In this document: positions 11,290-24,170 of the stretch, piece by piece
How the letters are laid out: each line of letters starts with the position of its first letter
How positions within the stretch are numbered: position 1 is the stretch's first letter
NCBI GenBank assembly: GCA_029339505.1
Contig: JAQISU010000182.1
Location: 682,001-746,000 of the forward strand
Direction: 5' to 3'
Source of the DNA: Unio delphinus
Taxonomy: Eukaryota; Mollusca; Bivalvia; Unionida; Unionidae
Length of the DNA stretch: 64,000 nt
The notes under the pieces: model-generated
Told to the model about the DNA's origin: nothing
Database searches by the model: none
Seen by the model: only the letters and a program-made list of their open reading frames with translations
Position numbers and translations under genes: made by a program

Positions 11290-14200
11290 CATAGATGCAT
11301 CTTTCCGGAAAGATGGCCACCATCGCTTAACTGCTTGAGAAAGGCACTTCCGATTTTGTGCTATTTTTCATGATATTTGTGCTTGTTGCCTATCTTCGTC
11401 TACATTATTGTGTTTCATCGTGCATTGGCTGTTCAGTTCGTATGTGTTAATTCATCTCCTTGTTTTGGAAACGAGAACAATTAGAATTTTTCTCAGCTGG
11501 TTTGTTCCACTTTTAAGACGTCATTTGTTTTTGAATAAACCGCTGTCACGTGATCGCCAGTCAATCCGCTTACAATTTGATGGACTCTCATTAATTGCAT
11601 TAAATGAGCACGCACACCTTGGCTCTAGATACTATATTGTGCTCAAGACTGAACGAACTGGGACTACATTCATCATTACTTAAATGTAAACGAAAGCGAA
11701 AAAAGAAACGTTGTTTCAAGGCTGGCCGGCTTAGAACAGGAAGAAGAATTCATATTATCTCCCTTTCGTCCGTAACAGATAAACAATTTAAAAATTCTGC
11801 CGTTAATATTGATAACCTGGTTCAAATTTCTCTTAAATCGTCAACCGTTGTGTCAACTGTCCCAGGGATACCACTATGTATTGCATTATTCAACGCTCAT
11901 TCAGTAGCATCACCGGAAAAGCGCACATAAATAGTTAATTTTATCAACGACCAGAATATCGACGTCTTCTTCCTGACAGAAACATGGTTACGATCGTCAG
12001 GCGATGAACCTAAGTGTGCGGATTGAACACCCAGAGATTACTCCATCAAGTCTTTCCCCTGCAACTCTCGCGGAGGTGGAATTGTTGTAATTACAAAGAA
12101 TTTCATGATCAAATGCCTTAAGTACAACCTTCAATTTCTGCCACACATCGTTTGAACTAGTCCGAACAACGCTCACACTGGAACAAAGGTCAGTCCATTT
12201 TTTCTGTCTCTACCACCCTCCTCCTAGTAGAAAGAACAAGCTGACTGAATCTCTATTTTTGGAGCAGCTTCCAAATCTTCTGGAGTATGGAAATTCGATA
12301 GGTGTTAACCTAATTATTCTTGGAGATTTCAACTTTCACTTTGACTGTCCTGGAATACCATACACGTCAAAACTCCTAGATTCCATTCATGTTTTCAATC
12401 TTAAAATGTCAGTTAACCAACCCACCCATAAACTTGGTCATATTTTAGACTGGTTTCTTTATAGATCTGATGATAATATTCTGCAATCCACCCTTGTATT
12501 CCACGAACTTACATCGGATCACCTCTGCATTGTATGCCATCTCGACGTATCAGTCCCTAACCCTCTACCTCTATTTGCTACTACGAGAAACCTCCGTATG
12601 ATTAATAGCACCAAATTCATGCATGGCATCCAAGAAAACCTAACAACTTTCTTACTTCCAACAACGGAACAACTTGATATCTGACTGCGTTCATTGCTTA
12701 AAAAACATGCCCCAGCCACCAAATGCATAGTATCAATAAAAAGGTGTTCTACATAGTATAGCAGTCTTAGGGACCAGCTTCGCACTGCTAAAAGACATCG
12801 ATGAAAAGCAGAGAGGCTTTGGCTTTCCACCAGACTCACTATTCATAAACAAATCTATGAAGCCGCTAAGAAAAACGTCACAAACATAGTCCATTTAGCC
12901 AAATTATCCCACTACAGTACTAACGTCACAGAGAGTTCCAGCTGCAAAGAGCTTTTCGAGATAACTAACAAACTAATGTCGAGGAACAAATGTACATCCC
13001 TTCCAACAACTTTTGCTCCAGTAGACCTTCCGGACCAATTTGCAAATTTCATCGATGACAAAGTACAAACCATTGGAGATTCACTTGACAGCACAATTTC
13101 AAGTGACTCGTCACCATAGAGTTATGATGCAGAATTTCAGCGACAACCGTTAGGAGCATTTGAATCTGTTTCTATTGATTTAATACGGAAAAACGTGATG
13201 AAAAGTGCACCAAAGACTTGTGAACTTGATCCAATTCTGACATCACTGCTGCTTGAGTGCTTAGACCCAATATTGTTTTCACTAACTGATCTTATTAATA
13301 TCTCTTTCTCATCGGGGGAATTCCCATCATTTTTCAAAACTGCCATCGTAAAGCCTCTGCTGAAGAAACCAACACTGGACCATAACGATTTAAGAACTAC
13401 CGCCCAGTTTATAATGTCCCATTCATATAAAAATTCTTAGAAAAGGTTGTTCTAACCCAACTTGTATCTCATTTGAATTCAAACAATATTTTTAGCAATG
13501 TACAGCTGCATATCGCCCTTGCCGCAGTACGGAAACTACTCTTCTGAAAGTATTTAATAACATTCTCTCTGTTTTGGATAGTGGAAAGATTACAGTCCTC
13601 ACTCTTCTGGATTTATCTGTAGCATTTGACACAATAGACCATGATATATTACTTCACCGTCTCCAGCATGTATTTGTCATTCAGAATATAGCCTTACAGT
13701 GGTTCAAGTCACTTAGGCAACAGGACGCAAATTATATCTGCAAATGGAATACATTCCAGCCCAGTTCACGTATATTGTGGTGTTTCACAGGGATCTGTTT
13801 TTGGACCTGTTCTCTTTATTCTATACACTCAGCCGCTCTCAAGTGTCATAGATCATCACACAGTGTCGCACCAATTGTATGCTGATGACACCCAAATATA
13901 CAAGTCTAGCCACCCAACTGAAGTTGATGCGTCCTTCCATGAAGTAGAGAGGTGCATTTTGATGTGAAATCATGGATGATATGCAACAAGCTGCAGATGA
14001 ATGATGATAAAACTGAGGCTATTCTGATCACAACACAAAGACTTTCTCATTCACTTCCTTTACCTCAGACAATAAATATCAGCAACGCCAACATTAAATT
14101 CTCAGTCAGTACGAAACTTAGGCGTTACTCTAGACAGTACTCGCACATTGCACCAACATGTCATGAACATATGCAAGGCTGCATATCTTGAAATGAGACG

Positions 14201-14901
14201 CATCAGTTCCATTCGTAAATATCTTTCAGTTGATGCCACTAAAACACTTGTGTTTTCATTAGTACTTTCAAGACTGGACTATTGTAACTCAATTCTTTCT
14301 GGTTCGTCACAATATTTACTCCAGAAACTTCAAAAAGTTCAAAACACAGCTGCACGGGTCATCTTTAGAGTACCTCGATCAGAGCACACCTCACCACTGC
14401 TCTGTACCCTACATTGGCTATCAGTTCGACACAGAATCAAACACAAAATTTGTTCTATGTGCTATGTTTCAATGACAGACTCCAGTCCAACATACCTATC
14501 CAGCCTCACCCATGTGTATACACCAGCTAGATCCTTAAGCTCTTCTTCTGACAATCGTATACTCATTGTTCCCAAGGTGAAAACAAAATCATATGGACAA
14601 CGTTCGTTTGCACACCATGGCCCGGCGACGTGGAACGAATTGCCCATTGAAATTATACACAAAGACACAGTGGTCCCTTTTAAGAGTGCTCTTAAGACTC
14701 ACTTGTTTTGACTACAGGGACAAACTTAGCGACCTAATCATGTTTTGTATCTTATATGTTTTCAGCATGTTTTTATGTTTTCCAATTTCATTGTTTTTGT
14801 CATTTGTTGTTCTGTAGTGTAGTCATATCATTACTGATGGTGTAAAGCGCTTAGTGCTTCGAAAGATTAGGCGCTATACAAAGTCCTCATTATTATTAAG
14901 A

Positions 14902-14945
<44 letters not shown>
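11290..14945 (+). mobile_element. CR1/L2-like LINE, family 2, copy A (near full length, broken)
   Basis: Plus-strand non-LTR element. The endonuclease begins near 11890 (LCIALFNAHSVASPEKRT, then FLTETWL) and continues at 12259-12684 with IILGDFNFHFDC and LTSDHLCIVCHL. RT follows: 13195-13440 (TAIVKPLLKKPTLDHNDL), 13574-13885 (LLDLSVAFDTIDHDILL), and the catalytic YADD box at 13878-13889 in another frame. The C-terminal LINE domain (14148-14711) has LSRLDYCNSILSG and ATWNELPIEI and ends in KSALKTHLF. The 3 prime UTR has the GCGCTATACAAAG-type end followed by (ATT)n, typical of the CR1/L2/Daphne group. Stops and frameshifts make it inactive. The 5 prime boundary is approximate. Confidence 0.88.
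14889..14944. repeat. (ATT)n tail microsatellite of LINE copy A
   Basis: Trinucleotide run directly after the LINE 3 prime end. These tails are the usual RT priming repeat of this LINE group. Confidence 0.9.
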
Positions 14946-15935
14946 GAACTACATTTTGTAGCGGACACATTCGGGTATGTGCAGTTCATTTACTAGGTCA
15001 ATGCACAGCCGCCAGTAGTAAATCTTAACTCGGGTCAAAGGGGCAAATATGCATTTGTATGTGATATACATACAAATTATGTACAGTAATCTCTGGAAAA
15101 TTTTCTTCCCTTGTGGCGACAGGGAGGGATAGTGCACTTGCCAAAAGCAAAAATACTTATCTAACAGAAGAAAATAATACAAGAACAGTTCCCAAGGGAG
15201 ACGGAAGTAAACAATACGTTATTTCAAATGGCTTTGTATCACGTCTGCATTTGGCAATAGTGTTTCCTGGAACAAGTTTCACGACCATAGCCATGGACAA
15301 GATAAGTTTTCAAACAGTCAAACAGCAGGGTAAGCTTGTCAAAAATGATCCGCTAGTCAACTCGTCTACTGGAGGCCATACTGAATGCGCAATAATGCAA
15401 AAGACATCCCAAGAATACTGTTAATCCATTGGTATCTACGACATTGGAAAATGCGAATGGTATGATCAGAATTAAATATAGTTTGTAACATAAATATTAT
15501 GTCGAATCATATAAAAATTAACACATTGCTTGTACGACTGTTTATAAGATATTTTCTTTTTTTTCTGACCAATAAATCAATCAAAGAATCATTAATCTCG
15601 TTAAACTATGAACGCGACACATAATAACTGAAATAAATTCGTACTGAAACATCATTTTAAATTTAAAATTGCTTTCATTTTCATAGGGAGCTGAAGGGCT
15701 TATATAAAATTATTTTGCAAGCTTGGGAAAATATCCATTAACAGAATATTACAATCCTACTGTGTATTCACTTATCTATCATCCTTGCTGTCAAACATCG
15801 TTGTCGAGACAATTATTACAGCATCTTCGGCGACATGTTGATGTGACCGACAGCAACATAGGTATGCAATTCATAGTGTATTTTCATCCTTTTAAAACCT
15901 TTCCAATGTTTATTTTGAAATATAGTTTGATTTCC
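14946..15935. other. Intergenic DNA; unrecognised 103-codon open stretch
   Basis: An open stretch at 15113-15424 (plus) and one at 15723-15968 (plus) resemble no family I recognise and are overlapped by opposite-strand frames. I do not call either a gene. Confidence 0.5.
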
Positions 15936-15949
15936 TCCAGACCCATACG

Positions 15950-16271
15950 AACCGCTCCGGTGGCCTAGTGGTTAGAGCGTTCGCCGCGGAAGCGGGAGGT
16001 CGTGGGTTCGATCCCCGGCCGAGTCATACCAAAGACTTACAAAAATGGTACTAACAGCTGCCTCGCTTGACGCTCAGCATTAAGAGGTTAGTGTTAGGAC
16101 TGGTCGGCCTGGTGTCAGGATAATGTGACTGGGTGGGACATCATGCTACATGTCTGCGGCATGATGCCTCACTGCTAGACATCACTATAAACTGCCTCAC
16201 AGCAGACATCGTAGCGATATGACTGAAAAATTGTTAAAAGCTACGTTAAAAATCCTAATCAAACAAACAAA
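15950..16271 (+). mobile_element. tRNA-derived SINE, family B, full length
   Basis: The head is tRNA-like, with box A (TGGCCTAGTGG near 15960) and box B (GGTTCGATCCC near 16006), so it carries an internal RNA polymerase III promoter. The body is about 250 bp and ends in the motif ACGTTAAAAATCC plus an A/C-rich tail. A 14-bp target duplication, TCCAGACCCATACG, flanks it exactly (15936-15949 and 16272-16285), which sets both ends. Four truncated relatives occur in the window (18045, 21121, 60387, 60535). It moves with LINE enzymes; its partner LINE is not known. Confidence 0.93.
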
Positions 16272-16539
16272 TCCAGACCCATACGTGCAGTCAAGGTGCT
16301 AATGGGTTGTGTGTTATTTAGGTCTCTTTCTATATCAAGGTCATTTCGCTTATTGATTTTTCACTAGTAGCAGACAGAGATGGACATACTTGTACTGCGA
16401 TGAGTTTATTCTATTTCACAGCTTACTGAATTGTCCTTCACGTGGTCTGTTCGTGCGTCCATCTGTTCATCTTGAGAACGGCCTGACGATGTGTTTAGTG
16501 TCTATGTTTATTTCCATATCAGTCCGTCTGTTACCTCAC

Positions 16540-17060
16540 ATATGCGACAGAGAAATCTAGAGTTTTGCTAACCTACGTTTCTTTTCTCACACATTTGACA
16601 GAGAAATCTCGAGTTTTTCTAACCTTACGTTTCTTTTCTCACACACACCACAGAGAAATCTAGCTGTTTTGCTAACCTTACGTTTCTTTTCTCACACATT
16701 TGACAGAGAAATCTCGAGTTTTTCTAACCTTACGTTTCTTTTCTCACACATACCACAGAGAAATCTAGCTGTTTTGCTAACCTAACGTTTCTTTTTTCAC
16801 ACATACCACAGAGAAATCTAGCTGTTTTGCTAACCTTAAGTCTCTTTTCTCACACATTTGACAGATAAATCTCGAGTTTTTCTAACCTTACGTTTCTATT
16901 CTCACATATACCACAGAGAAATCTAGAGTTTTGCTAACCTAACGTTTCTTTTTTCACACATACCGCAGAGAAATCTAGCTGTTTTGCTAACCTTACGTCT
17001 CTTTTCTCACACATTTGAGAGCGAAATCTAGCTGTTTTGCTAACTTTACTTTTCTTTTCT
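16540..17060. repeat. 52-bp tandem repeat, 10 units
   Basis: Units spaced 51-53 bp share AGAGAAATCT, a variable middle, then TAACCTTACGTTTCTTTTCTC. The middle comes in three versions (CTCGAGTTTTTC, CTAGCTGTTTTGC, CTAGAGTTTTGC) in mixed order, pointing to several rounds of unit copying. Confidence 0.9.
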
Positions 17061-18044
17061 CAGTCTAGTTATCTCAGTCAAGGTGTCCACGCACTCAGAA
17101 CTACTTTTAAAAACAAAGAAACCTTTGTTGTCCTCTACTGTGCCTGACGTAGTTATTTTAAAATCAAACAACAATAATAACAACAACAACAAATATATCA
17201 CAAATCATAGTAACGTAAGGCCATATCCATCTTTGAGACCACACTATACAAAAACATTTCAAGAGAGACAAAGACACGCACTCATACATGTCAAACCTTT
17301 TGGTGTTATGCGAGTTTGGTCCACATAGCATGGTAAATTTATTCTATATGCAGCTCTAGCTAAGTATATTTTCAGAGTCATTAAATAAAGCTATAGAAAA
17401 CTAACTAGTTTTAAATATTTCGTGTGAAATAAAGTATATACTGTTAGCTACATTTAATGACGCTGACCTGACTACAGAGAGGATAAAATTCTTGTTGCTG
17501 TGCGACATGAACTAAGCCAGAAAACACTGATCCATGCACAAAGACTATACCTAAAACATAATAATTCCAAATGAACTGATGACAAGTTATGCTGTTGTGG
17601 TTACATATTTTGCATTATCCAATCAGAAAGTCAGAAATTTCATTCTTGGGTGAACACGAGAATATTTCATAATTTTGAGGCCAGGTCTCAAATGGAGGTT
17701 GACAAATCCAGGATATAGTTCTAGAAACCTAAACTTTACAATATGTCAATATTTATTTCATTTACAGAAAACTAACGAGAACGCGATCAAGTTCACCTCA
17801 TACAAATTTTACGTTTTGAAGCTATTAATATTTGGGATGGTGAGAATGGAGAAAGTTTCCAATGCTATCTCGTGGCCCACCAGTACCACCAAACAAAACA
17901 ATAACAAGTTCTTTTTCAATCCTTATACTAATTAAAGATTTTGACAATTATAACATTTTATACATATTTATTTTATATATTTAGACGTACCATCAAGCGG
18001 TTAATGTCACTTAAACTGCACTGAAGTGTTAAAATTAGGTGTCT
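17061..18044. other. AT-rich intergenic DNA, no gene seen
   Basis: Contains a short AAC/AAT-rich run near 17168-17190. Open stretches at 17083-17328 and 17675-17935 have no recognisable content. Confidence 0.55.
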
Positions 18045-18240
18045 ATGTGTGTGTGTGTGTGTGTGTGTTTGTGTGTGTGTGTGATTTTTAACGTAGCTTA
18101 AACAATTTTAATCATATTGCTACGATGTCTGCAGTGCGACATTTTATAGTGATGTCAAACACTGGGGATTCATGCCGCAGATATGATGCATCATGTCCCA
18201 CCTCATCACATTCTCCTGATATGAGGCCAACTACCTTCAT
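18045..18240 (-). mobile_element. SINE family B, 5 prime truncated copy with (GT)n end
   Basis: Reads on the minus strand as the 3 prime half of the SINE at 15950, with the shared core around ATGCCGCAGA and the ACGTTAAAAATC end. The plus-strand (GT)n tract at 18048-18081 abuts its 3 prime tail. The tRNA head is missing. Confidence 0.85.
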
Positions 18241-18244
18241 AAAA

Positions 18245-19795
18245 ATAGTCTGAGTACGTGTGGAAAGGGCTATAAAGGCTGTTTGAAGTCGGACGAGATA
18301 AAAGTTTGTTCAGAACAACTTTTTCTAAGACTTTACAAATGGGAAATCAGAAACTGGATTGTAGTTCATCAAAATCATTATGGTCGAGTGTTGGTTTCTC
18401 CAGCAGTGGTTTTACAATTGCAGCTTTGGAAAATGATACAAATTTCTCGGATGAGAGAGAGGTATTAATAACTTCAGATAGTGAAAGAACAATCTGATTT
18501 AAGCACTCACACAGCAATGATGTTAGAATTTGATCAAATTCACATGAGTTTGGTGTAATTTTCATCACGATTGTACATACTATATCCATTGAGACAGGTT
18601 CAAATGCTGCTACCGATTGCCACTGAAATTCTTTATCGCAACTGTATGGTGACGATGAGTCAATTACAATTGTGCTGTTAAGCGTATCTTTAATGGTTTG
18701 CACTTTGTCACGGATGACATTTGCACACAGGCCAGGAAGGTTGACTGGAGACAAGGTAGTTGGAAGTGGTATACTTTTGTTCCTTGACATTAGCTTGTTA
18801 GTAATCTTGAAGAGCGTTTTGCAGCTGAAACTTTCTCTGATCTTAGTATACTGTAGTGGGCTCATTTCGTTGCATGGACTATGTTTGCAACGTTCTTAGC
18901 GGCTTTATAGATTTGCTTATGAATAATGAATCTGGTGGAAAGCCAAAGCTTTACTGTGGACTCTTTTAGCACCACGAAGCTAACGCTGCTAGACCATGGA
19001 TAACATTTTTAATTGATACTCTGCACTTGGTGGCTGGGGCATGTCTTGCAAACAATGAACCCAGGCAGTTATAGAATTGTTATGCTGTAGGAGGTTGTTA
19101 GGTTTGTTTGGATATCATGCATTAGTTTGGTTCTATTTATCATATGAAGGTTTCTCAAATACAGCAGCAAATACAGGTGGATGGTTAGGAGTAGGGTACT
19201 CCCGGATGGCATATAATGCAGAGGTGATCTGCAGCAATTCGTGGATATAAGGGTGGATCGTAGACTATTATCATCAAGTCTATGAAGAATCAAGTCTAAA
19301 ATGTGACCATATTTATGGGTGGGTTGGCTAACTGATTGTTTGAGGTTGAAAACATTAATGGAATCTAAGAGTTTTGATGTGTATGGGTTTCCAGGACAGT
19401 CAAAGTGAATGTTGAAATCTCCAAGAATAATCAGGTTGCCTTCTATCGAAGTTGCATACCCCAGGAGATTCGGAAACTGCTCAATGAAGGGAGATTCAGT
19501 CAGCTTGTTTTTCTACTAGATGGTCCGTAGAGGCAGCAAAAATGAACTGACCTTTGTTCCATTGTTAGTGTTGTTTGGACTAGTAAAAACGAAATGTGGT
19601 AGAAATTTAAGGTTGTGGTATGGTTAAGATGTTTGACCATGGAATTCTTTATAATGACAGCAATTCCACTTCCACAAGAGTGGTGGGAGAACTTGACGGA
19701 GTAACCAGTGGTTTTTGGGTCTGCGCACCTGGGCTAATCGCCTGATGTTTTAGCCATGTTTCTGTCAGGAAAAAGAAGTTAATAAATTGACTATT
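18245..19795 (-). mobile_element. CR1/L2-like LINE, family 2, copy B (fragment)
   Basis: Minus-strand relative of copy A. The open part at 18865-18347 matches the pre-RT and early RT region of A (KITNKLMSRNKS, FDQILTSLL, KAAIVKPLLEKPTLDHND). Upstream, 19293-19069 and the stretch to about 19500 match the endonuclease (LIILGDFNIHFDC near 19430). The 3 prime part, with the catalytic RT box, C-terminal domain and tail, is absent. The copy stops where the SINE-B fragment begins, so it was cut by a deletion rather than by ordinary 5 prime truncation. Confidence 0.85.
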
Positions 19796-19811
19796 AAAAT
19801 AAAAAATGAAC

Positions 19812-19817
19812 TAATAA

Positions 19818-19864
<47 letters not shown>

Positions 19865-19890
19865 ATATAAAATAAAATAAATAAATAAAT
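19812..19890. repeat. (AATA)n microsatellite
   Basis: About 19 tetranucleotide units with few interruptions, next to the 5 prime side of LINE copy B. Confidence 0.95.
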
Positions 19891-21120
19891 TTAAACTACA
19901 CAATTTCCGAATGAACACTAATCTTGATATTACTGGACTTATCACGCTCGACTGTATTATTTTCACAAAATTAAATAATAATAACAGCTAGTCTAAGTGT
20001 AACAAGATAACCGGGTGGGATTTCCGCATTCACAACGGAACACCTTTGACGATGATATGGATACAATGTTAAATAATGAATGACTTGAATGAGCAATTAT
20101 ATATGAATACGTGCGTGTATATTTAATCCAAATATTGAATTAATCAACATAAGATCGCACAGATGTAATAATGAAAAATACGAACAAAGTACTCTACAAA
20201 ATACAAACACAAGGGGTGAATGATTCTCAGTGTCTACACAATGGAACGATGGATAAAGTTTACTCAGCTAGCAAACAATGTAGAATTTTACTCATGTAGT
20301 AAAATTAATTCACTTATAGTGAAATTATGCATACGAAAAAGGACAGATACGCAACCTATCTTTACAGTCCCTAAAGATGCAATGGATTTTACGAACCCCT
20401 CCAAATACCACACGGCTACAAGACTATATGTACGGAGACACAGTCTGTCATCAGCACACGTTATTTCCGCTCCACGGCTGCTACGGTTCAGCTTCACAGC
20501 TGCTACAGTTAAGTCCTTTGGTTGGCTGTATACCTTGCACCACATTGACCTCGATCACTCCCAATAACTTGGAACGCTCGGGTCCCTCTAGCCACTCTGG
20601 ACACTCCAGACAGCTCTACACATTCCGGACACACTGGACTCTCTAGACAACACCGGAAAACACCGGACATTCTAAACTCTGGACATTTCTGCAGATGAAG
20701 ATGTGCAAATCATAACGTTGAACTGCTGACTGACAAGACTATCCGTAATGTCATGAGCTTTAAACATGGTGAGGTATTTATACACAGATATTGTCTGTGC
20801 ACTGAAGGCATTCGGTTCTTCCCATCAAAAGCACCTCGCACGCGCTGCATAGGATGGACAAAATTCACTAATTTTGAAATACGACACACTATGTATTAAT
20901 CACCTTATGTTTTGTCGTACGCCAAAAACGAAACTCGAGTACTTGTATTTAATAAATGAAAGGGTTTATACAATACCGTGACACTAAGACAATTAGCAAA
21001 TACTTATTTGACATTTTTCCCCATAATAAATATCGACAAATTGTACTCCATCCAACAATTTTTAGAGAGCTTTAATAAACACTTAACGAGCTTAGTTTAA
21101 GACAGTTTCGACATAACTTA
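19891..21120. other. Intergenic DNA with a GC-richer segment
   Basis: 20340-20700 is clearly less AT-rich than its surroundings and contains imperfect repeats of a CTCTGGACACTCC-like word (20590-20690). Open stretches at 20220-20567 (plus) and 20545-20288 (minus) overlap on opposite strands and match nothing I recognise. Possibly an unclassified transposon fragment. Confidence 0.45.
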
Positions 21121-21127
21121 AGTGTGT

Positions 21128-21173
<46 letters not shown>

Positions 21174-21345
21174 TTTGGATTTCAACGTAGATTTACTAAT
21201 TTTTCAGTCACATCCTTACGATATGTGCAGTGGTGTGACAGTTAATAGTGATGTCTAGCACTGGGGCATCATGCCGCAGACATGTAGCATGATGTCCCAC
21301 CCAGTCACATTATCCTGACACCAGACCCCACTATTCCTAACACAA
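21121..21345 (-). mobile_element. SINE family B, truncated copy with (GT)n end
   Basis: Same core as the 15950 SINE, on the minus strand, lacking the tRNA head. The plus-strand (GT)n tract at about 21127-21171 abuts its 3 prime tail. Confidence 0.87.
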
Positions 21346-22609
21346 ATACTGTGAATTCATTTAAAGACATTCCTAATTATATCGTTGTGATTTATTAAGA
21401 CTGTTAGCACATTTATACACTCCAATCTATAGGTTTATCAGCACATTGATGATTGGAATTATTCGGAATGTCAATGGAAAACAATACATTGAAATACTAA
21501 ATACTTTTGTACTTGTTATTGAACATTTAGGATTATCTGTAATTTAATTCAAAATAATGTCAAATACTATGTTTCAGTGTCAACCATAGGAATGAAAAAA
21601 AACGATGTTGCAGGGTCAACCACAGGAATGACAAATACGATGTTGCCGTGTAAACCGAAGGAATGCCTTTATAGCAGTGTCATGCGTAGAAATGGTAAAT
21701 ACGCTATCTCAGTAAAAACATATGGTTGAAAGAATTGAAGTAAAATTGTAAATTGATCAAACTAAAAGTATTTGTTGTAGCGTCATGTGCTAGTGAGAAT
21801 TTAATTTGTTTAAATATTGACTAAAAAACAAAAAATCAATGTTTTAGGCGGTTATATTTTTGGATTGTTGATAATACCTAAACACAAGTTTACCTGGCAT
21901 AAATTATTACTTCGATATTTCTATATAACATGAAACGTATGGCAAATAACAACATACATTTCCTACAATCCTGAAAATCTAGTTGCTTGCAAAACATCAA
22001 TCAATTTTGGGAACACATGATAAGGGGAACATCATAAATGACAATACTTATTTTAATAATCAACGTGAGAACTTGCTTACACTTTGTACAATTAAGTGAG
22101 AACAAATTTCCATATAGTATGTTCTATATCAGTCAAGTCAGAGAAATGGTAAATGGTAGACACATTTGACATTTAGACACAAAACAGACAACGATGGCTA
22201 TAAATACATTTTGACAAATCTCTATATATTTCAAAACATTTTTCTAAAAAAGTGAAAACAAAGATGACGTATATAGATCTTTTGAAGAAATCGCCAAAGG
22301 GATAAAGACTAAAGAGAAGTTGTAGCTTGATAAAATACAAGTTTGAACAGGAATGTTAAGGATTTTCTGGAAATAGTAAATATGTTTAGTTTACTCTGCA
22401 ACAAAACATTTCTGAATCAATATATTCCGTTGCTTGACAGTTGATGTATTTGTAGTTCTAAAATTAAAACAGACCAAACAGTAAGAAGTTCAAAATAAAA
22501 ACTGCTGTTGACAATGCCTCTTTCATATTGAGGTAGCAGTTAAAGTCATTCTAATAATTATGGGTGATCAATTCGTTAACAAATAACAATGAAATATTTA
22601 ATGGGAGAA
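21346..22609. other. AT-rich intergenic DNA, no gene seen
   Basis: A short sequence around 21580-21690 repeats loosely (GTGTCAACC..AGGAATG..AAATACGATGTT) about three times. No open frame of interest. Confidence 0.55.
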
Positions 22610-22615
22610 TATATA

Positions 22616-22676
<61 letters not shown>
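22610..22676. repeat. (TA)n microsatellite
   Basis: Alternating TA of about 65 bp with one interruption. Confidence 0.95.
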
Positions 22677-22679
<3 letters not shown>

Positions 22680-22814
22680 CATTATGTAACGAAGAAGAGT
22701 TGATATTATATGACAAGCAAATTACTTATGCAAAGTAGGCTAATAACCACTTCCCCCACCAACGCATACCCCAAAAACCGTTGAAGTATTTACTTGTTAG
22801 ATTTAAAGATATTC

Positions 22815-24170
22815 GGCATCATCATCAGTCTCTTGACCTAGTCTGGTCGTCGAGGCTTAGTGCTGCTGAACATCTAATCAGTTCTCTCCACTTGTCTCGA
22901 TCATGTCCCAGTGCGTGTGGTACCACATAACCTGGTCCATAATGTGATGTTGCCAGTCCACTCTTTTCTCTGTATGCGTCTCCTTCTACCACCCTGGACG
23001 CTGCCCTGCAGGACTGTTGTGGATAGACTGTTGGCTCTCGTGACATGACCATACCATTTCAGCTTTCTAGTTTTTACGGTGGTGAGGCGATATTCATATT
23101 GGCTTACTTTGTGCCTGATGGTATTACGCACTTCTTCATTTGTGATGTGGTCCATGTAAGAGATGCTAACGATGGTTCTGTAGCATCTCATTTCATGTGC
23201 CTGGATTTTTCGTCGTAATTTTGCTGTCAGGGTTTCGGCCTCACATGAATACAAAAAGACTGAGATGACTAGTTCTCTCAATAGTCTGATTTTAGTTTTC
23301 AGACAGATATTTTGTCTCTCCAGTGGGGTCTTAGCTTTGACATAGCTGCCGTTGTTTGTGCTGCTTTTGACAAAAGTTCTGCTCTTGATCCCTATTTTGT
23401 GCTTATGGATCCAATATCTTTGAACTGGCTCACTGTTTCCAGTTCCTGTTCTCTGACTGTAATCTTGGCTGAGATTTGTTTGCCGTTATTTGTCATTAGC
23501 TTTGTATTCTCGGCGCTTAACTCAAATCTGGAAGATGTTTCATCCAGGTGATAAGCTCGTCTTCACTTCTTGCCAGCCCACCAATGTCGTCTGCAAAGCG
23601 GAGGTTGGTGATGTTATGCCTTCCAATGCTGACTGTCCCACAGTGGTTTTCCAGGGCTTCACTCATGATGTACCCTAAGTAATGTTGAAAAGCGTGGGTG
23701 ACAGAAGACAACCTTGACGTACACCGACTGTTGTCTTGAACCAGTTCCTCCCCCCCAGGACTTTGGACAATTACTGCACTAGTAGCCATGGCGTTCAGCT
23801 GCTTGATGGAATTGGTCAACGTTTGACCCATGTTGTACTTCTTCATTATGGCCCACAATGCCTCATGTCACACTCTGTCAAATGCATTTTTGAAATCTAT
23901 GAACACATGATAGATGTCTTGTTTATGTTGCGAGTACTTTTCACACAGAACCCTGAGATTGAATATTTGTTCTATTGTTCTTTTTCCACTCATGAACACT
24001 GCCTGATCTTCAGCTGTTATTTATTCTGCTTGTGTCTTCAATCTGTTCAATATAATCTTCAGCATCACCTTATTAGTATGGCTGATCTAACTGATAGTTC
24101 TGTAATTTTGGCACAGCCGGAGATTGCCTCTTTTGGAGTGTTATAACCAGTGACTGCGTCCAATGTGTTG
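22815..24170 (-). mobile_element. APE-type LINE, family 3, 5 prime truncated
   Basis: Minus-strand LINE fragment covering the second half of RT and the C-terminus. The stretch 23858-23517 encodes the palm with the intact catalytic box FADDIGGLARSEDEL at residues 88-102. The stretch 23281-22901 encodes the C-terminal block with LRRKIQAHEMRCYRTI, DHITNEEVRN and KLKWYGHVTR. A more decayed part of RT (24150-23870) lies upstream with several stops. The 3 prime end carries a short CAT/ATG-rich tail near 22815. No endonuclease is present, as expected from incomplete reverse transcription. Distinct from families 1 and 2. Confidence 0.87.

Noticed and set aside
15955..16024. A tRNA gene by its A and B boxes
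   Set aside because: It is the head of a SINE with a body, tail and a 14-bp target duplication, and the same body recurs elsewhere in the window.
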